Below, in pieces: positions 1 through 6,250 of a stretch of DNA of 6,855 nucleotides. The position numbers and the translations under genes are program-made. How positions within the stretch are numbered: position 1 is the stretch's first letter; each line of letters opens with the position of its first letter. The notes beneath the pieces were generated by a model. The model was given only the letters and a program-made list of their open reading frames with translations. It was not told the origin of the DNA and searched no databases. The stretch lies in contig JALHJR010000063.1 of the NCBI GenBank assembly GCA_022840405.1, positions 1-6,855 of the forward strand. The letters are read 5' to 3'. This DNA comes from Tepidanaerobacter acetatoxydans_A. GTDB taxonomy: Bacteria; Bacillota; Thermosediminibacteria; Thermosediminibacterales; Tepidanaerobacteraceae.

Positions 1-582
1 CGCAAAAAATACTATGGCTCTTTTTTTAAACTGAAAAAGCAGCTCATTAGGATTTCTGTCCTGCTTATACTGCATTATGGCATCTTCATAAGTCTGACCG
101 GTAAAAGGATTTTTAAGTTCCAATACCACAGCAGGAAGACCATTGACACAGATGAGCATATCAATGCTATTTTCACTTTTTGTGCTATAGCGCACCTGCC
201 TTGTAACGGATATGCGATTCTTTTCATAGAGCCACACTATCTCCTCATTTAATTTACTGGCAGGCTGAAAATAAGCAAGGTCCAAATATACGCCATAGTC
301 CTTAATTCCATGCCTTAACACATCAATCATGCCCCGATTGTTAAGCTCTCGGTTTAATCTGCTCAGTATCTTAAATCTGTACTGATCTTTGTAGATTTCC
401 CTTAATTTATCCATCTTCTTAGGTTGAGTGTCCTCTAAAAACTCAAAAAGAATCTTAGCATCAAGTGCAAACTCCTTATTGTAGTCGGCAGGGTCGCCTT
501 TAATATAACCGGAATTCAAAAGATGCTCCTCGATATATTCCTCAAAACCTTTTTCCGAAAGCTCTGCAGGAGTTTTAGCCAA
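1..582 (-). CDS. hsdR: Type I restriction enzyme subunit R, N-terminal part (runs off left edge)
   Basis: This is the restriction subunit of a type I system, which joins HsdM2S, translocates DNA using ATP and cuts it at a distance. Only 194 codons are in the window, covering the N-terminal nuclease domain. The PD-(D/E)xK site is visible as D141 in SIDMLI, then E155 and K157 in VLELKNP. It is followed by the family block PFTGQTYEDAIMQYKQDR (about 159-176), which carries the Q-rich motif typical after the ELK strand. The SF2 helicase motor should lie beyond position 1. I chose the TTG at 580-582 as start because a GAGGTG site sits 6 nt upstream, and the next in-frame ATG (residue 57) would remove conserved N-terminal sequence. 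The gene is last in the hsdM-hsdS-(relic)-hsdR operon. Whether the rest is intact cannot be seen. Family assignment is secure; recognition site and subtype are not inferable. Confidence 0.95.
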   Translation of the reverse strand, partial: MAKTPAELSEKGFEEYIEEHLLNSGYIKGDPADYNKEFALDAKILFEFLEDTQPKKMDKLREIYKDQYRFKILSRLNRELNNRGMIDVLRHGIKDYGVYLDLAYFQPASKLNEEIVWLYEKNRISVTRQVRYSTKSENSIDMLICVNGLPAVVLELKNPFTGQTYEDAIMQYKQDRNPNELLFQFKKRAIVFFA

Positions 583-586
583 TTAA

Positions 587-594
587 CTCACCTC
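587..594 (-). promoter_or_regulatory. Ribosome binding site of hsdR (fixes a TTG start)
   Basis: On the minus strand this reads GAGGTGAG. The core GAGGTG is 6 nt from the TTG at 582-580. The same GAGGTG plus 6-nt spacing precedes the small reading frame at 602-664, so the two sites look related or equally optimised. Confidence 0.8.
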
Positions 595-601
595 AAATAA
601 A

Positions 602-664
602 CTAATTTTCATCATAGCTTTTTGTCTTACAAACTTTAATGCTAAAAAGTTTTAAATCACCCAT
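602..664 (-). pseudogene. 20-codon reading frame between hsdS and hsdR, probably the relic of a larger accessory gene
   Basis: An ATG at 664-662 opens a 20-codon frame ending in TAG at 604-602. A strong GAGGTG site (671-676) lies 6 nt upstream, which is better than a chance ORF would have. The product starts MGDLKLFSIK and ends KSYDEN. From memory, the opening resembles the start of DUF5655-type proteins (often MxDIKLF...) that are frequently encoded in type I restriction operons between S and R. Those proteins are hundreds of residues long, so my inference is an internal in-frame deletion joining the first ten or so codons to a C-terminal tail. It could instead be a real small protein or a translated leader that couples hsdS to hsdR. 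The resemblance rests on about ten residues and is not proven. Confidence 0.45.
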
Positions 665-670
665 ATATTT

Positions 671-676
671 CACCTC
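671..676 (-). promoter_or_regulatory. Ribosome binding site of the small frame at 602-664
   Basis: It reads GAGGTG on the minus strand, 6 nt before the ATG at 664, and starts just 3 nt after the hsdS stop codon at 681-679. A site this good in front of only 20 codons is the main reason to think a longer gene once stood here. Confidence 0.6.
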
Positions 677-678
677 AC

Positions 679-1935
679 TTAACTAATAGAAGCACAATCC
701 CTTACATCAATTTTACCTGTCACCACTTCAAAAATAAGGGATTGGCGGTATTCTTTGAGTTTTTGGATTTGTGCTTGAATTTCTGATACTAAACTGTCGA
801 TTTCCGCAGTTTTTTGCTCGAGGAAGTTGGCGATGGATATCTGTTCATTCATCGGAGGTACAATTGCCGATAAATTACTTACATCTGCAACTGTTACTGC
901 TTCAAATGTGCTGCCTTTCGAGTTAATAGAGAGTTCTTCTAAGCTGACGTTCATGCTGTACCATAAATACTTTAAATAAACCTTCTGAGCCGTAATCGCA
1001 CATAAACCTCTTCCTATGCCGTATACTCTATCAGATATGTTAAATTTGCCAACAGGAGCCCTTACAGAAAGAAGTATGTCATTCACTTTTGAACGTTTAT
1101 TAGCTGTATCGCAAAAGATTTTAGGTTGGGGATACAGGTCAGTAAACTCTGCATTTCCTTGTAAAAATGGCAACTCTGTTTCTTCAAGACTGTATTCTTC
1201 TGATTTGGGGGATTGTCCCATTGTAATACTGCATATGTATTTTAGCTTTGTGATCTCCCACCCCTCCGGTATCTTTCCTATCCACTCAATTCCTGAATCC
1301 TTCATCTTTGCATTTGGGTTAAGACCTTTTGTTACTGCTTCGGTTATGACTGCCTGCCGCTTTTCCTGCAGCAGTTCAATCAATTTTTCTTTATAAGCAA
1401 TCAGGTCGTCGATTTCCGCAGTTTTTTGGTCGAGGAAGTTAGCGATGGCAGTTTGTTCTTGGATTGAAGGTAACTGAATGAATATATTTTTCATTTCAGA
1501 TTGTGTAAGTTTATCTCTAGTGCTACCTTTTATATAATTTCTGTAATCAACAGTATTCAAGATATATGTTAAGAATTTCGCATTTATTGATTGTAATGTC
1601 CTTAGTATATGAACATGATTGTTAGGCCAAATTTTTTCATTAGAATAAAAAGCGACATCTTTATATTTGTCAAAAAATGGTGCACCATCTTCTCCTAATA
1701 AAACAACTTCTCCATCAATTACCCAATCATTGACATAATCGATAATACAATTAGCCCCCCAATAAGGAATATCTCCTTGCATTTCCCCTCTTTGTTCTGA
1801 ACTTAAAGGAACTCTTTTTCCATCAAGGCAATATATTAGATACTTTAACTTACTGACCTTCCACCCCTCGGGTATCTCCCCTATCCACTCAACCCCTGAA
1901 TCCTTATACCTTTCATATCTTTTGAAGTTGTTCAT
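679..1935 (-). CDS. hsdS: Type I restriction-modification specificity subunit S
   Basis: HsdS sets the DNA sequence recognised by both the methyltransferase and the restriction complex. The 418 residues show the full two-half design: N-terminal conserved segment (about 10-33, with DSGVEWIGEIPEGW), target recognition domain 1 (about 34-155), central conserved helix (about 156-203, with QEQTAIANFLDQKTAEID), a second DSGIEWIGKIPEGW segment (213-226), target recognition domain 2 (about 227-358, opening with the common MGQSPKSEEY type motif), and a C-terminal helix (about 363-403, with NEQISIANFLEQKTAEID). The two long helices form the coiled-coil spacer between the domains. The length is normal for the family and nothing is broken. 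The ATG overlaps the hsdM stop as ATGA, so translation is probably coupled. The two recognition domains differ in sequence, implying a bipartite asymmetric target that cannot be predicted from sequence alone. Confidence 0.96.
   Translation of the reverse strand: MNNFKRYERYKDSGVEWIGEIPEGWKVSKLKYLIYCLDGKRVPLSSEQRGEMQGDIPYWGANCIIDYVNDWVIDGEVVLLGEDGAPFFDKYKDVAFYSNEKIWPNNHVHILRTLQSINAKFLTYILNTVDYRNYIKGSTRDKLTQSEMKNIFIQLPSIQEQTAIANFLDQKTAEIDDLIAYKEKLIELLQEKRQAVITEAVTKGLNPNAKMKDSGIEWIGKIPEGWEITKLKYICSITMGQSPKSEEYSLEETELPFLQGNAEFTDLYPQPKIFCDTANKRSKVNDILLSVRAPVGKFNISDRVYGIGRGLCAITAQKVYLKYLWYSMNVSLEELSINSKGSTFEAVTVADVSNLSAIVPPMNEQISIANFLEQKTAEIDSLVSEIQAQIQKLKEYRQSLIFEVVTGKIDVRDCASIS
796..836 (-). repeat. 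hsdS direct repeat A, copy in the C-terminal helix
   Basis: These 41 bp match 1408-1448 at 39 of 41 positions and encode ANFLEQKTAEID at the start of the second spacer helix. The two copies lie 612 bp apart and bracket target recognition domain 2 together with the central region. Confidence 0.85.
1258..1302 (-). repeat. hsdS direct repeat B, central copy
   Basis: These 45 bp match 1861-1905 at 40 of 45 positions and encode KDSGIEWIGKIPEGW just before target recognition domain 2. The spacing to the other copy is 603 bp. Confidence 0.85.
1408..1448 (-). repeat. hsdS direct repeat A, central copy
   Basis: This is the partner of 796-836 (39 of 41 identical). It encodes ANFLDQKTAEID at the start of the central spacer helix, directly after target recognition domain 1. 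Confidence 0.85.
1861..1905 (-). repeat. hsdS direct repeat B, N-terminal copy
   Basis: This is the partner of 1258-1302 (40 of 45 identical). It encodes KDSGVEWIGEIPEGW just before target recognition domain 1. Confidence 0.85.
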
Positions 1936-3950
1936 TCGCCTATCACCTTTTGGAGTTTTTGCTGGATGCTTTTTTCAAGTTGTTTTATTTCTTCTAAGAT
2001 TTCCTTGGAAGGTCTTAGCGGTTCATATTTATAAAAATGTCGCGTGAATGGAATTTCGTATCCTATTTTTGTCTTGGATTCATCTATCCAGGCGTCAGGC
2101 ACGTGGGGTTTTACTTCCCGATTAAAGTAATCGTATATGTCCTCTTTTAGGGGCACATTCTCTGTATCTCTTAAATCCGAATCCGGTTCAGGGTTTCCTT
2201 TGGCATCCCGGCAGATATCTGCTGTTTCATCTTTTTCAGACAGGGCTGAAATAATAGCTTTAAGCAGTGTAGTATCAAGCTTTACATCGCTGTTCTTGAA
2301 GGTTTTTTTAAGCTCTTTTGTAAATGCATCTCTATTTTTGTACAGAATATCGGAATTCATAGTTTTCAGTGCCGCTATAATCTGCTGCTGTAATTTCTTG
2401 CCTTCTTCTATTTCGCAAAGACCTGCTGCCCCTTTTTTCTTAGATTCGGCAAGTTTTTGAAAGTTTCTCTCGTTATAGAGGTTATTTATTCTCTCATCCG
2501 TTACTTGAAAGTTTAGTCTTAAAGGTCTTTCTATAACTATTTTTCGGTAGCCAAAGTCTTCGTTGTCAAAAATCTTGCAGTATTCGTTTTCCTTAAATTC
2601 TCCGTATATCCGCGTAATTTCCTGTATCTGTTCTTCGCTGATTTCATTTCTCTTGTTGCCGAGGCTTTTTCTCATCTTTTGGTAAAAGTCTACTGCATTT
2701 ACCAGCTGTATTTTCCCTGTTCTTACAGGGCCTTTCATCAAATCATTGTTTTTGCGGTTGGTTACTATCCAAATATAGGTATAAATGCCTGTATTATAAA
2801 ACAGCTGATCAGGTAAAGCAATAATTCCTTCCAGCATATCATTTTCAATTATCCAACGCCTTATTTCTGATTCCCCCGAACCTGCATCGCCTGTAAATAA
2901 GGGTGAACCGTTGAATATAATGGCAATACGGCTACCTTTTTCATCTTGCTTCATCTTTGATATTAAATGCTGAAGGAACAAAAGAGAGCCATCTGATATC
3001 CTGGGAAGACCCGCACCAAATCTGCCGTCAAATCCTTCTTTTTCATATTCTTTGCGGATAAACTTTTCTGCTTTTTTCCATTCTACCCCAAAAGGGGGAT
3101 TTGTCAGCATATATCTAAATGTTTTATCCTTGTGCCCATCTTCTGTAAAACTGTCACCTAAAATAATGTTGTCTGCATCTTGCCCTTTTATGAGCATATC
3201 AGATTTGCAAATGCTGTAGGATTGTGGATTTATCTCTTGGCCGAATAATTCCACCTGTATGCCCGGGTTTAGTTCTTTCAAATATTGCTCGGCAACCGAG
3301 AGCATACCGCCGGTACCGGCACAGCAATCGTAGACAGTTACGACAAGACCCGGAGTTGTCAAACTCTCCTTATCCTCATTTAAAAGTATATTTACCATAA
3401 GCCTTATAACTTCTCGAGGTGTATAATGATCACCGGCTTCAGCGTGTTCGGAAAATCTTCTTATAAGCTCCTCGAATATATAGCCCATTTCCGTATTGCT
3501 TACCGCATCGGGATGTAAATCTATTTTATTAAATTCAGATACGATAAGATAAAGCAGGTTATTATCATTAAGTTTTGTAATCTGCTTGTCAAAATCGAAA
3601 TGCTCTATGATTTCTCTGGCATTTTTTGAAAAACCGTTGATATAATTTCTCAGATTGCTTGCGATGTTATCAGGGTCTGCCAGTAATTTTTCAAAATCAT
3701 ATTTGCTTGTATTATTAAATTTCTGTTTCGATATTTTATTTAAAACAGGATCCATATTTTGAAGTCCTGTTTTCTTCAAAGCTTCATACTCTGCCAATAC
3801 TTCTTCCTTAGTTTCTGCCAAAACACAATCGAATCTTCTAAGAACAGCCATCGGGAGAATCACATCTCCATACTGCTCTTTTTTGTAAGGACCTCTTAAA
3901 AGCTCTGCTATACTCCATATAAAACTAACCTTGTCTTGAAAGTTGGTCAA
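1932..3950 (-). CDS. hsdM: Type I restriction-modification DNA methyltransferase subunit M
   Basis: HsdM is the S-adenosylmethionine-dependent adenine methyltransferase that protects host sites and forms the core of the restriction complex. Counting from the TTG start there are 672 residues: an N-terminal HsdM_N helical domain (about 1-150, opening TNFQDKVSFIWSIAELLRG), a YTPREVIRLM block (176-185), SAM-binding motif I DCCAGTGG (208-215), catalytic motif IV NPPF (284-287), then the conserved LPDQLFYNTGIYTYIWIV stretch (about 379-396). A long C-terminal region ends in a charged helix that probably contacts HsdS. The first ATG in frame is at 3980, but I prefer TTG at 3950-3948. AGGAGTG lies just upstream of it, the predicted protein then starts as family members do, and the ten residues from the ATG (MIIHAAGVIY) look untranslated and include the binding site. 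It is the first gene of the operon and overlaps hsdS by 4 nt. All key residues are present. Confidence 0.96.
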   Translation of the reverse strand: MTNFQDKVSFIWSIAELLRGPYKKEQYGDVILPMAVLRRFDCVLAETKEEVLAEYEALKKTGLQNMDPVLNKISKQKFNNTSKYDFEKLLADPDNIASNLRNYINGFSKNAREIIEHFDFDKQITKLNDNNLLYLIVSEFNKIDLHPDAVSNTEMGYIFEELIRRFSEHAEAGDHYTPREVIRLMVNILLNEDKESLTTPGLVVTVYDCCAGTGGMLSVAEQYLKELNPGIQVELFGQEINPQSYSICKSDMLIKGQDADNIILGDSFTEDGHKDKTFRYMLTNPPFGVEWKKAEKFIRKEYEKEGFDGRFGAGLPRISDGSLLFLQHLISKMKQDEKGSRIAIIFNGSPLFTGDAGSGESEIRRWIIENDMLEGIIALPDQLFYNTGIYTYIWIVTNRKNNDLMKGPVRTGKIQLVNAVDFYQKMRKSLGNKRNEISEEQIQEITRIYGEFKENEYCKIFDNEDFGYRKIVIERPLRLNFQVTDERINNLYNERNFQKLAESKKKGAAGLCEIEEGKKLQQQIIAALKTMNSDILYKNRDAFTKELKKTFKNSDVKLDTTLLKAIISALSEKDETADICRDAKGNPEPDSDLRDTENVPLKEDIYDYFNREVKPHVPDAWIDESKTKIGYEIPFTRHFYKYEPLRPSKEILEEIKQLEKSIQQKLQKVIGE

Positions 3951-3956
3951 ATATAT

Positions 3957-3963
3957 CACTCCT
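3957..3963 (-). promoter_or_regulatory. Ribosome binding site of hsdM (fixes a TTG start)
   Basis: It reads AGGAGTG on the minus strand. The AGGAG core lies 8 nt before the TTG at 3950. No comparable site precedes the ATG at 3980, so the upstream start is unlikely. Confidence 0.75.
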
Positions 3964-4023
3964 GCTGCATGTATTATCAATTTTCAATTTCAACTTATCA
4001 GATTAGACATCAGTATATAAAAA

Positions 4024-4032
4024 ATTATACCA
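4024..4032 (-). promoter_or_regulatory. Extended -10 promoter for the hsd operon
   Basis: The minus strand reads TGGTATAAT: a perfect TATAAT hexamer (4029-4024) with the TGn extension (4032-4030). The -35 region about 17 nt upstream is weak (AGAATA or TAGAAT), which an extended -10 can tolerate. Transcription would start near 4017, giving a leader of about 67 nt before the hsdM TTG. No other candidate this good lies between the terminator at 4124 and hsdM. This is inferred from sequence only. Confidence 0.6.
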
Positions 4033-4060
4033 AGCTATATGTTAATATTCTATATTTATT

Positions 4061-4078
4061 TCGGTTTTCCTTTACCGA
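4061..4078. promoter_or_regulatory. Small inverted repeat upstream of the hsd promoter
   Basis: TCGGT and ACCGA form a perfect 5-bp inverted repeat around an 8-nt spacer, about 30 bp upstream of the -10 element. It could be an operator half-site pair or a chance palindrome. No regulator gene for it is in view. Confidence 0.25.
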
Positions 4079-4123
4079 TTGCTTATAATAGAAGTTTTGA
4101 AGTAAACTATAAATGAACAATAT

Positions 4124-4163
4124 AAAAGAGCTGCAAGTAAATAATTAAATTTGCAGCTCTTTT
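4124..4163 (-). terminator. Intrinsic terminator after the MFS remnant, probably bidirectional
   Basis: Arms aaaagagctgcaa (4124-4136) and ttgcagctctttt (4151-4163) pair perfectly over 13 bp around a 14-nt AT-rich loop. The GC-containing core is flanked by A4 on one side and T4 on the other, so it can act on either strand. It sits about 50 bp past the stop of the leftward MFS frame and separates that frame from the hsd promoter. Confidence 0.8.
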
Positions 4164-4212
4164 CAAATATCATTATATTTTTAGTGATTATTTTTGTTCC
4201 ATCCTAATTCAG

Positions 4213-4815
4213 CTATCTCTCTTTTGCTGTTCTATCCATTAAAAATACAATAAACATACTTAATGTTCCGGCAAGTAACATAGCAAAAAATGTGCTTAAA
4301 AACGAGCCATAATAATCATATAAATATCCTGAAATAGTTCCTCCAAATGATGCAAATAACAAATTTAGATTGATAAATGCCAGATTCTCAGAATAATGGA
4401 GCTGTCCGTACTCAGAATAGACAAACGCTGAATTTGTTGGTGTTATCCCTCCATAAGAAAAACCTGCTGTGATAAATGCAATAATCATAAAGATAAAAGA
4501 GCCCTTCAGCTGGGCCAAAATTAGAGTTGCTGCAGTAACTAAAAATATAATTGCAATTAAGAGCATTGTTTTCTTTCTTCCCATTTGATCATAAACAGCC
4601 CCAAAAAATATCCTTCCAACACCATTGAATATTGAAATGAGTCCAACAACAAAAGCAATTGTTTCAGAAGAATAATTATCAGCAATTATTCCTGCAAAAG
4701 ATCCTGCTTGGGCAATAAGCGCAAGGCCTGCCGCACTCAATAATACCGCCCAAATGAAATAAAGCCAAAATAAGCCTTTGGTGAGCATTTGAAAAGACCA
4801 ATTATAAAAGATCAA
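4213..4815 (-). pseudogene. MFS transporter of the oxalate/formate antiporter (OFA) type, C-terminal half only
   Basis: The 200-codon frame encodes about six membrane helices (roughly residues 14-35, 53-72, 83-101, 106-122, 145-163, 172-192). The loop between the second and third carries the MFS signature GRIFFGAVYDQMGRKK (67-82), which in intact 12-helix proteins recurs between helices 8 and 9. The block MLTKGLFWLYF (10-20) matches where helix 7 begins in OFA-like transporters. The usual length is about 400 residues, so helices 1-6 are missing. The first available start is a TTG at 4815 without a recognisable binding site, an in-frame TAA lies nine codons further up, and I find no N-terminal half in the next 400 bases. 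It is therefore a 5' deletion relic and is unlikely to make a working transporter. The family is fairly sure; the substrate is unknown. Confidence 0.8.
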
Positions 4816-5230
4816 TAGTAACTTACGCAGGTTGAAATATTATTTTGACTATTCGAAGATTATTTGAAGGAGTAACTTTTGCAAAGTGTAATTTTATATG
4901 GTTACAATTTTATAAGTATTCTAATTTGAAAGTCCTTGAATATTCTAGTTTTCAAGGACTTTCTATCTTGAATTTTTGTTAAACTCGGATTATAACATTG
5001 TTAGGAATTTAACTATCTTATTTAGTATAGCCTATCCATGCCGACCAATCTTTAATTTATACTCTATGATTAATTTCAAACAACTGCAAACACAATGGTG
5101 CCACGCCACATAAACGCTAAGGCTAACTATAGTAAAACACTCTCTCTATTTCGCTTAGATTAAGTCTATCTACATCCCTACAATTTTACTTATCAACAAC
5201 ATACCTAGCTTTATTATACTCTATCAGCTA
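4816..5230. other. Gene-free stretch between the MFS remnant and the anti-sigma-like gene
   Basis: I read both strands in all frames and found no reading frame with family resemblance and a binding site. The only clear structure is the hairpin at 4928-4963. The segment around 5040-5160 is somewhat less AT-rich (gccgacc, gtgccacgcc) and has short open frames on both strands, which may be decayed coding DNA, but I recognise nothing. Confidence 0.6.
4928..4963. terminator. Perfect 13-bp hairpin, possible terminator
   Basis: gaaagtccttgaa (4928-4940) pairs with ttcaaggactttc (4951-4963) around a 10-nt loop. A broken T-rich run (ttctatcttgaattttt) follows on the plus strand. The minus-strand continuation is AT-rich without a T-tract. 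As a terminator it would fit plus-strand transcription better, yet no plus-strand gene lies upstream, so it may belong to a lost gene. Confidence 0.45.
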
Positions 5231-6181
5231 TTATGTCAAAAAATATCTTGTAATTATAAATCCTATACCTAAAATAATAGATATAAACACATAAATAAGA
5301 AATAGCTCTGCTTTCGCAACATTACCTTCTGAACCATTGATATTATCTTCAATTATAAAATCTTCAGTGATTTCATCTCCTTCTGCATCATATAAGGAAG
5401 TCTCCCAAAGACGTGCATCATAAAAAGTATAATCTACAGAGTTTTCCAGAAAGCTTTCTATCTCTTTTATATCATAAACATCCATAAATTGTTGATTTTC
5501 TATATCAAATTTTATGGTTTCCCTTACCCTGTCTCTAACAAAATTCCCAGGATGTAAATATACATAGTAATCTAGCCCATAATATTTAATTTCATCAGAA
5601 AGATTATATCCACTTATAATATAGTATGGCTCATTTTTAATACTAATACAATGAATTTGAACTACTGAAGAATAGTTAGAAGGCTTTATATTAGCACTAA
5701 TAATTCTATATCTTTGGTTTAACCCCTTATCTAGAACTGCTACACCATTTATATTTGACTTTGACTTATCCCTAAATGAGGCAATAAGAACCCCTTCTAT
5801 CTCTTTTGTCTCCAATACATATGCTTCTACCGCACAATTAAATGGTGCTGTAAATTCTGTGATTGCCACTGCTAAGCTACTCTTATCATTGGTATATTTG
5901 TATTCTGAGGCATAAAGAAAATAAGACAGCAATAGAGTACAGGCTATAGTAAATATAGCTGCAAGTATTCTAGTTCTCTTAACTTTCTTTAAAAATTTCA
6001 ACTCTATTGTTGGTGCTTTTCCTGCTGCGATAGAGGTGGTCATTTGTTTATATATCTCTTTGCATTTATTACATGTTTCCATATGCTGTTCTATTGCATT
6101 ATTTGTATCGTCACTGGTAAGCTTCTCTAAATAATTTAGAAGTAAATCTTGAACAATGTTACATGTCAATTTTGTATTCAT
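5231..6181 (-). CDS. zf-HC2 membrane protein, probable anti-sigma factor
   Basis: The 316-residue product begins with a zinc-binding anti-sigma-type domain: C7, then H33, C37 and C40 in the HxxxCxxC arrangement (EQHMETCNKCKEIY). A basic stretch (KKVKRTR, 65-71) leads into a membrane helix at about 72-90. Residues 91-291 form a large, polar, probably extracytoplasmic part rich in Tyr, Asp and Glu, and a second helix (about 292-311) anchors the C-terminus. In this family the cytoplasmic finger binds an ECF sigma factor and the outer part senses a signal; the fold and signal of the middle region are unknown to me. The ATG at 6181 has AAAGG (6188-6192) 6 nt upstream and overlaps the stop of an upstream frame (ATGA), the arrangement typical of a sigma/anti-sigma pair. 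The sigma gene itself is not present, so this gene looks orphaned and may be poorly expressed. Confidence 0.75.
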   Translation of the reverse strand: MNTKLTCNIVQDLLLNYLEKLTSDDTNNAIEQHMETCNKCKEIYKQMTTSIAAGKAPTIELKFLKKVKRTRILAAIFTIACTLLLSYFLYASEYKYTNDKSSLAVAITEFTAPFNCAVEAYVLETKEIEGVLIASFRDKSKSNINGVAVLDKGLNQRYRIISANIKPSNYSSVVQIHCISIKNEPYYIISGYNLSDEIKYYGLDYYVYLHPGNFVRDRVRETIKFDIENQQFMDVYDIKEIESFLENSVDYTFYDARLWETSLYDAEGDEITEDFIIEDNINGSEGNVAKAELFLIYVFISIILGIGFIITRYFLT

Positions 6182-6246
6182 TTTTGACCTTTCTTTGCAA
6201 TTTTCTCGCTCCGTAAACTTAAATGAAAATTGAGAATTTCAATCCT
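6178..6246 (-). pseudogene. Possible 3' tail of an ECF sigma factor gene
   Basis: A 22-codon open stretch ends in TGA at 6180-6178, overlapping the anti-sigma ATG as ATGA. Its end, RSEKIAKKGQK, is basic and resembles the tail that follows sigma region 4 in ECF factors, and EILN (codons 3-6) fits part of region 4. The helix-turn-helix residues expected between them appear lost. The frame is closed by TAG at 6249-6247, next to the probable edge of the IS3-type remnant. The position argues for a sigma relic; the sequence evidence is thin. Confidence 0.35.
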
Positions 6247-6250
6247 CTAT

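Noticed and set aside
1016..1396. 126-codon open frame on the plus strand inside hsdS
   Set aside because: It is antisense to a clear HsdS coding region, has no binding site or recognisable domain, and its composition follows from the opposite strand.
796..1905. A CRISPR-like or tandem repeat array suggested by recurring 41-45 bp blocks
   Set aside because: There are only two copies of each block, about 600 bp apart and encoding the conserved HsdS segments; this is the internal symmetry of HsdS.
2137..2460. 107-codon open frame on the plus strand inside hsdM
   Set aside because: It is antisense to the HsdM C-terminal region; the Ser/Phe-rich translation is typical of a shadow frame.
3951..3980. 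ATG at 3980 as the hsdM start
   Set aside because: No binding site precedes it, and the added ten residues contain the AGGAG site that serves the TTG at 3950; family proteins begin at the TNFQ-type segment.
1..4032. A novel defence island around the type I system
   Set aside because: The visible operon is standard hsdM-hsdS-hsdR. Apart from the 20-codon relic, no extra defence gene such as an anticodon nuclease, BREX or DISARM component is seen in the window.
5098..5163. Short plus-strand frame beginning MVPRHINAK
   Set aside because: It has 21 codons, no binding site and no family resemblance; the minus-strand frames over the same bases are equally open, so it is not better than chance.
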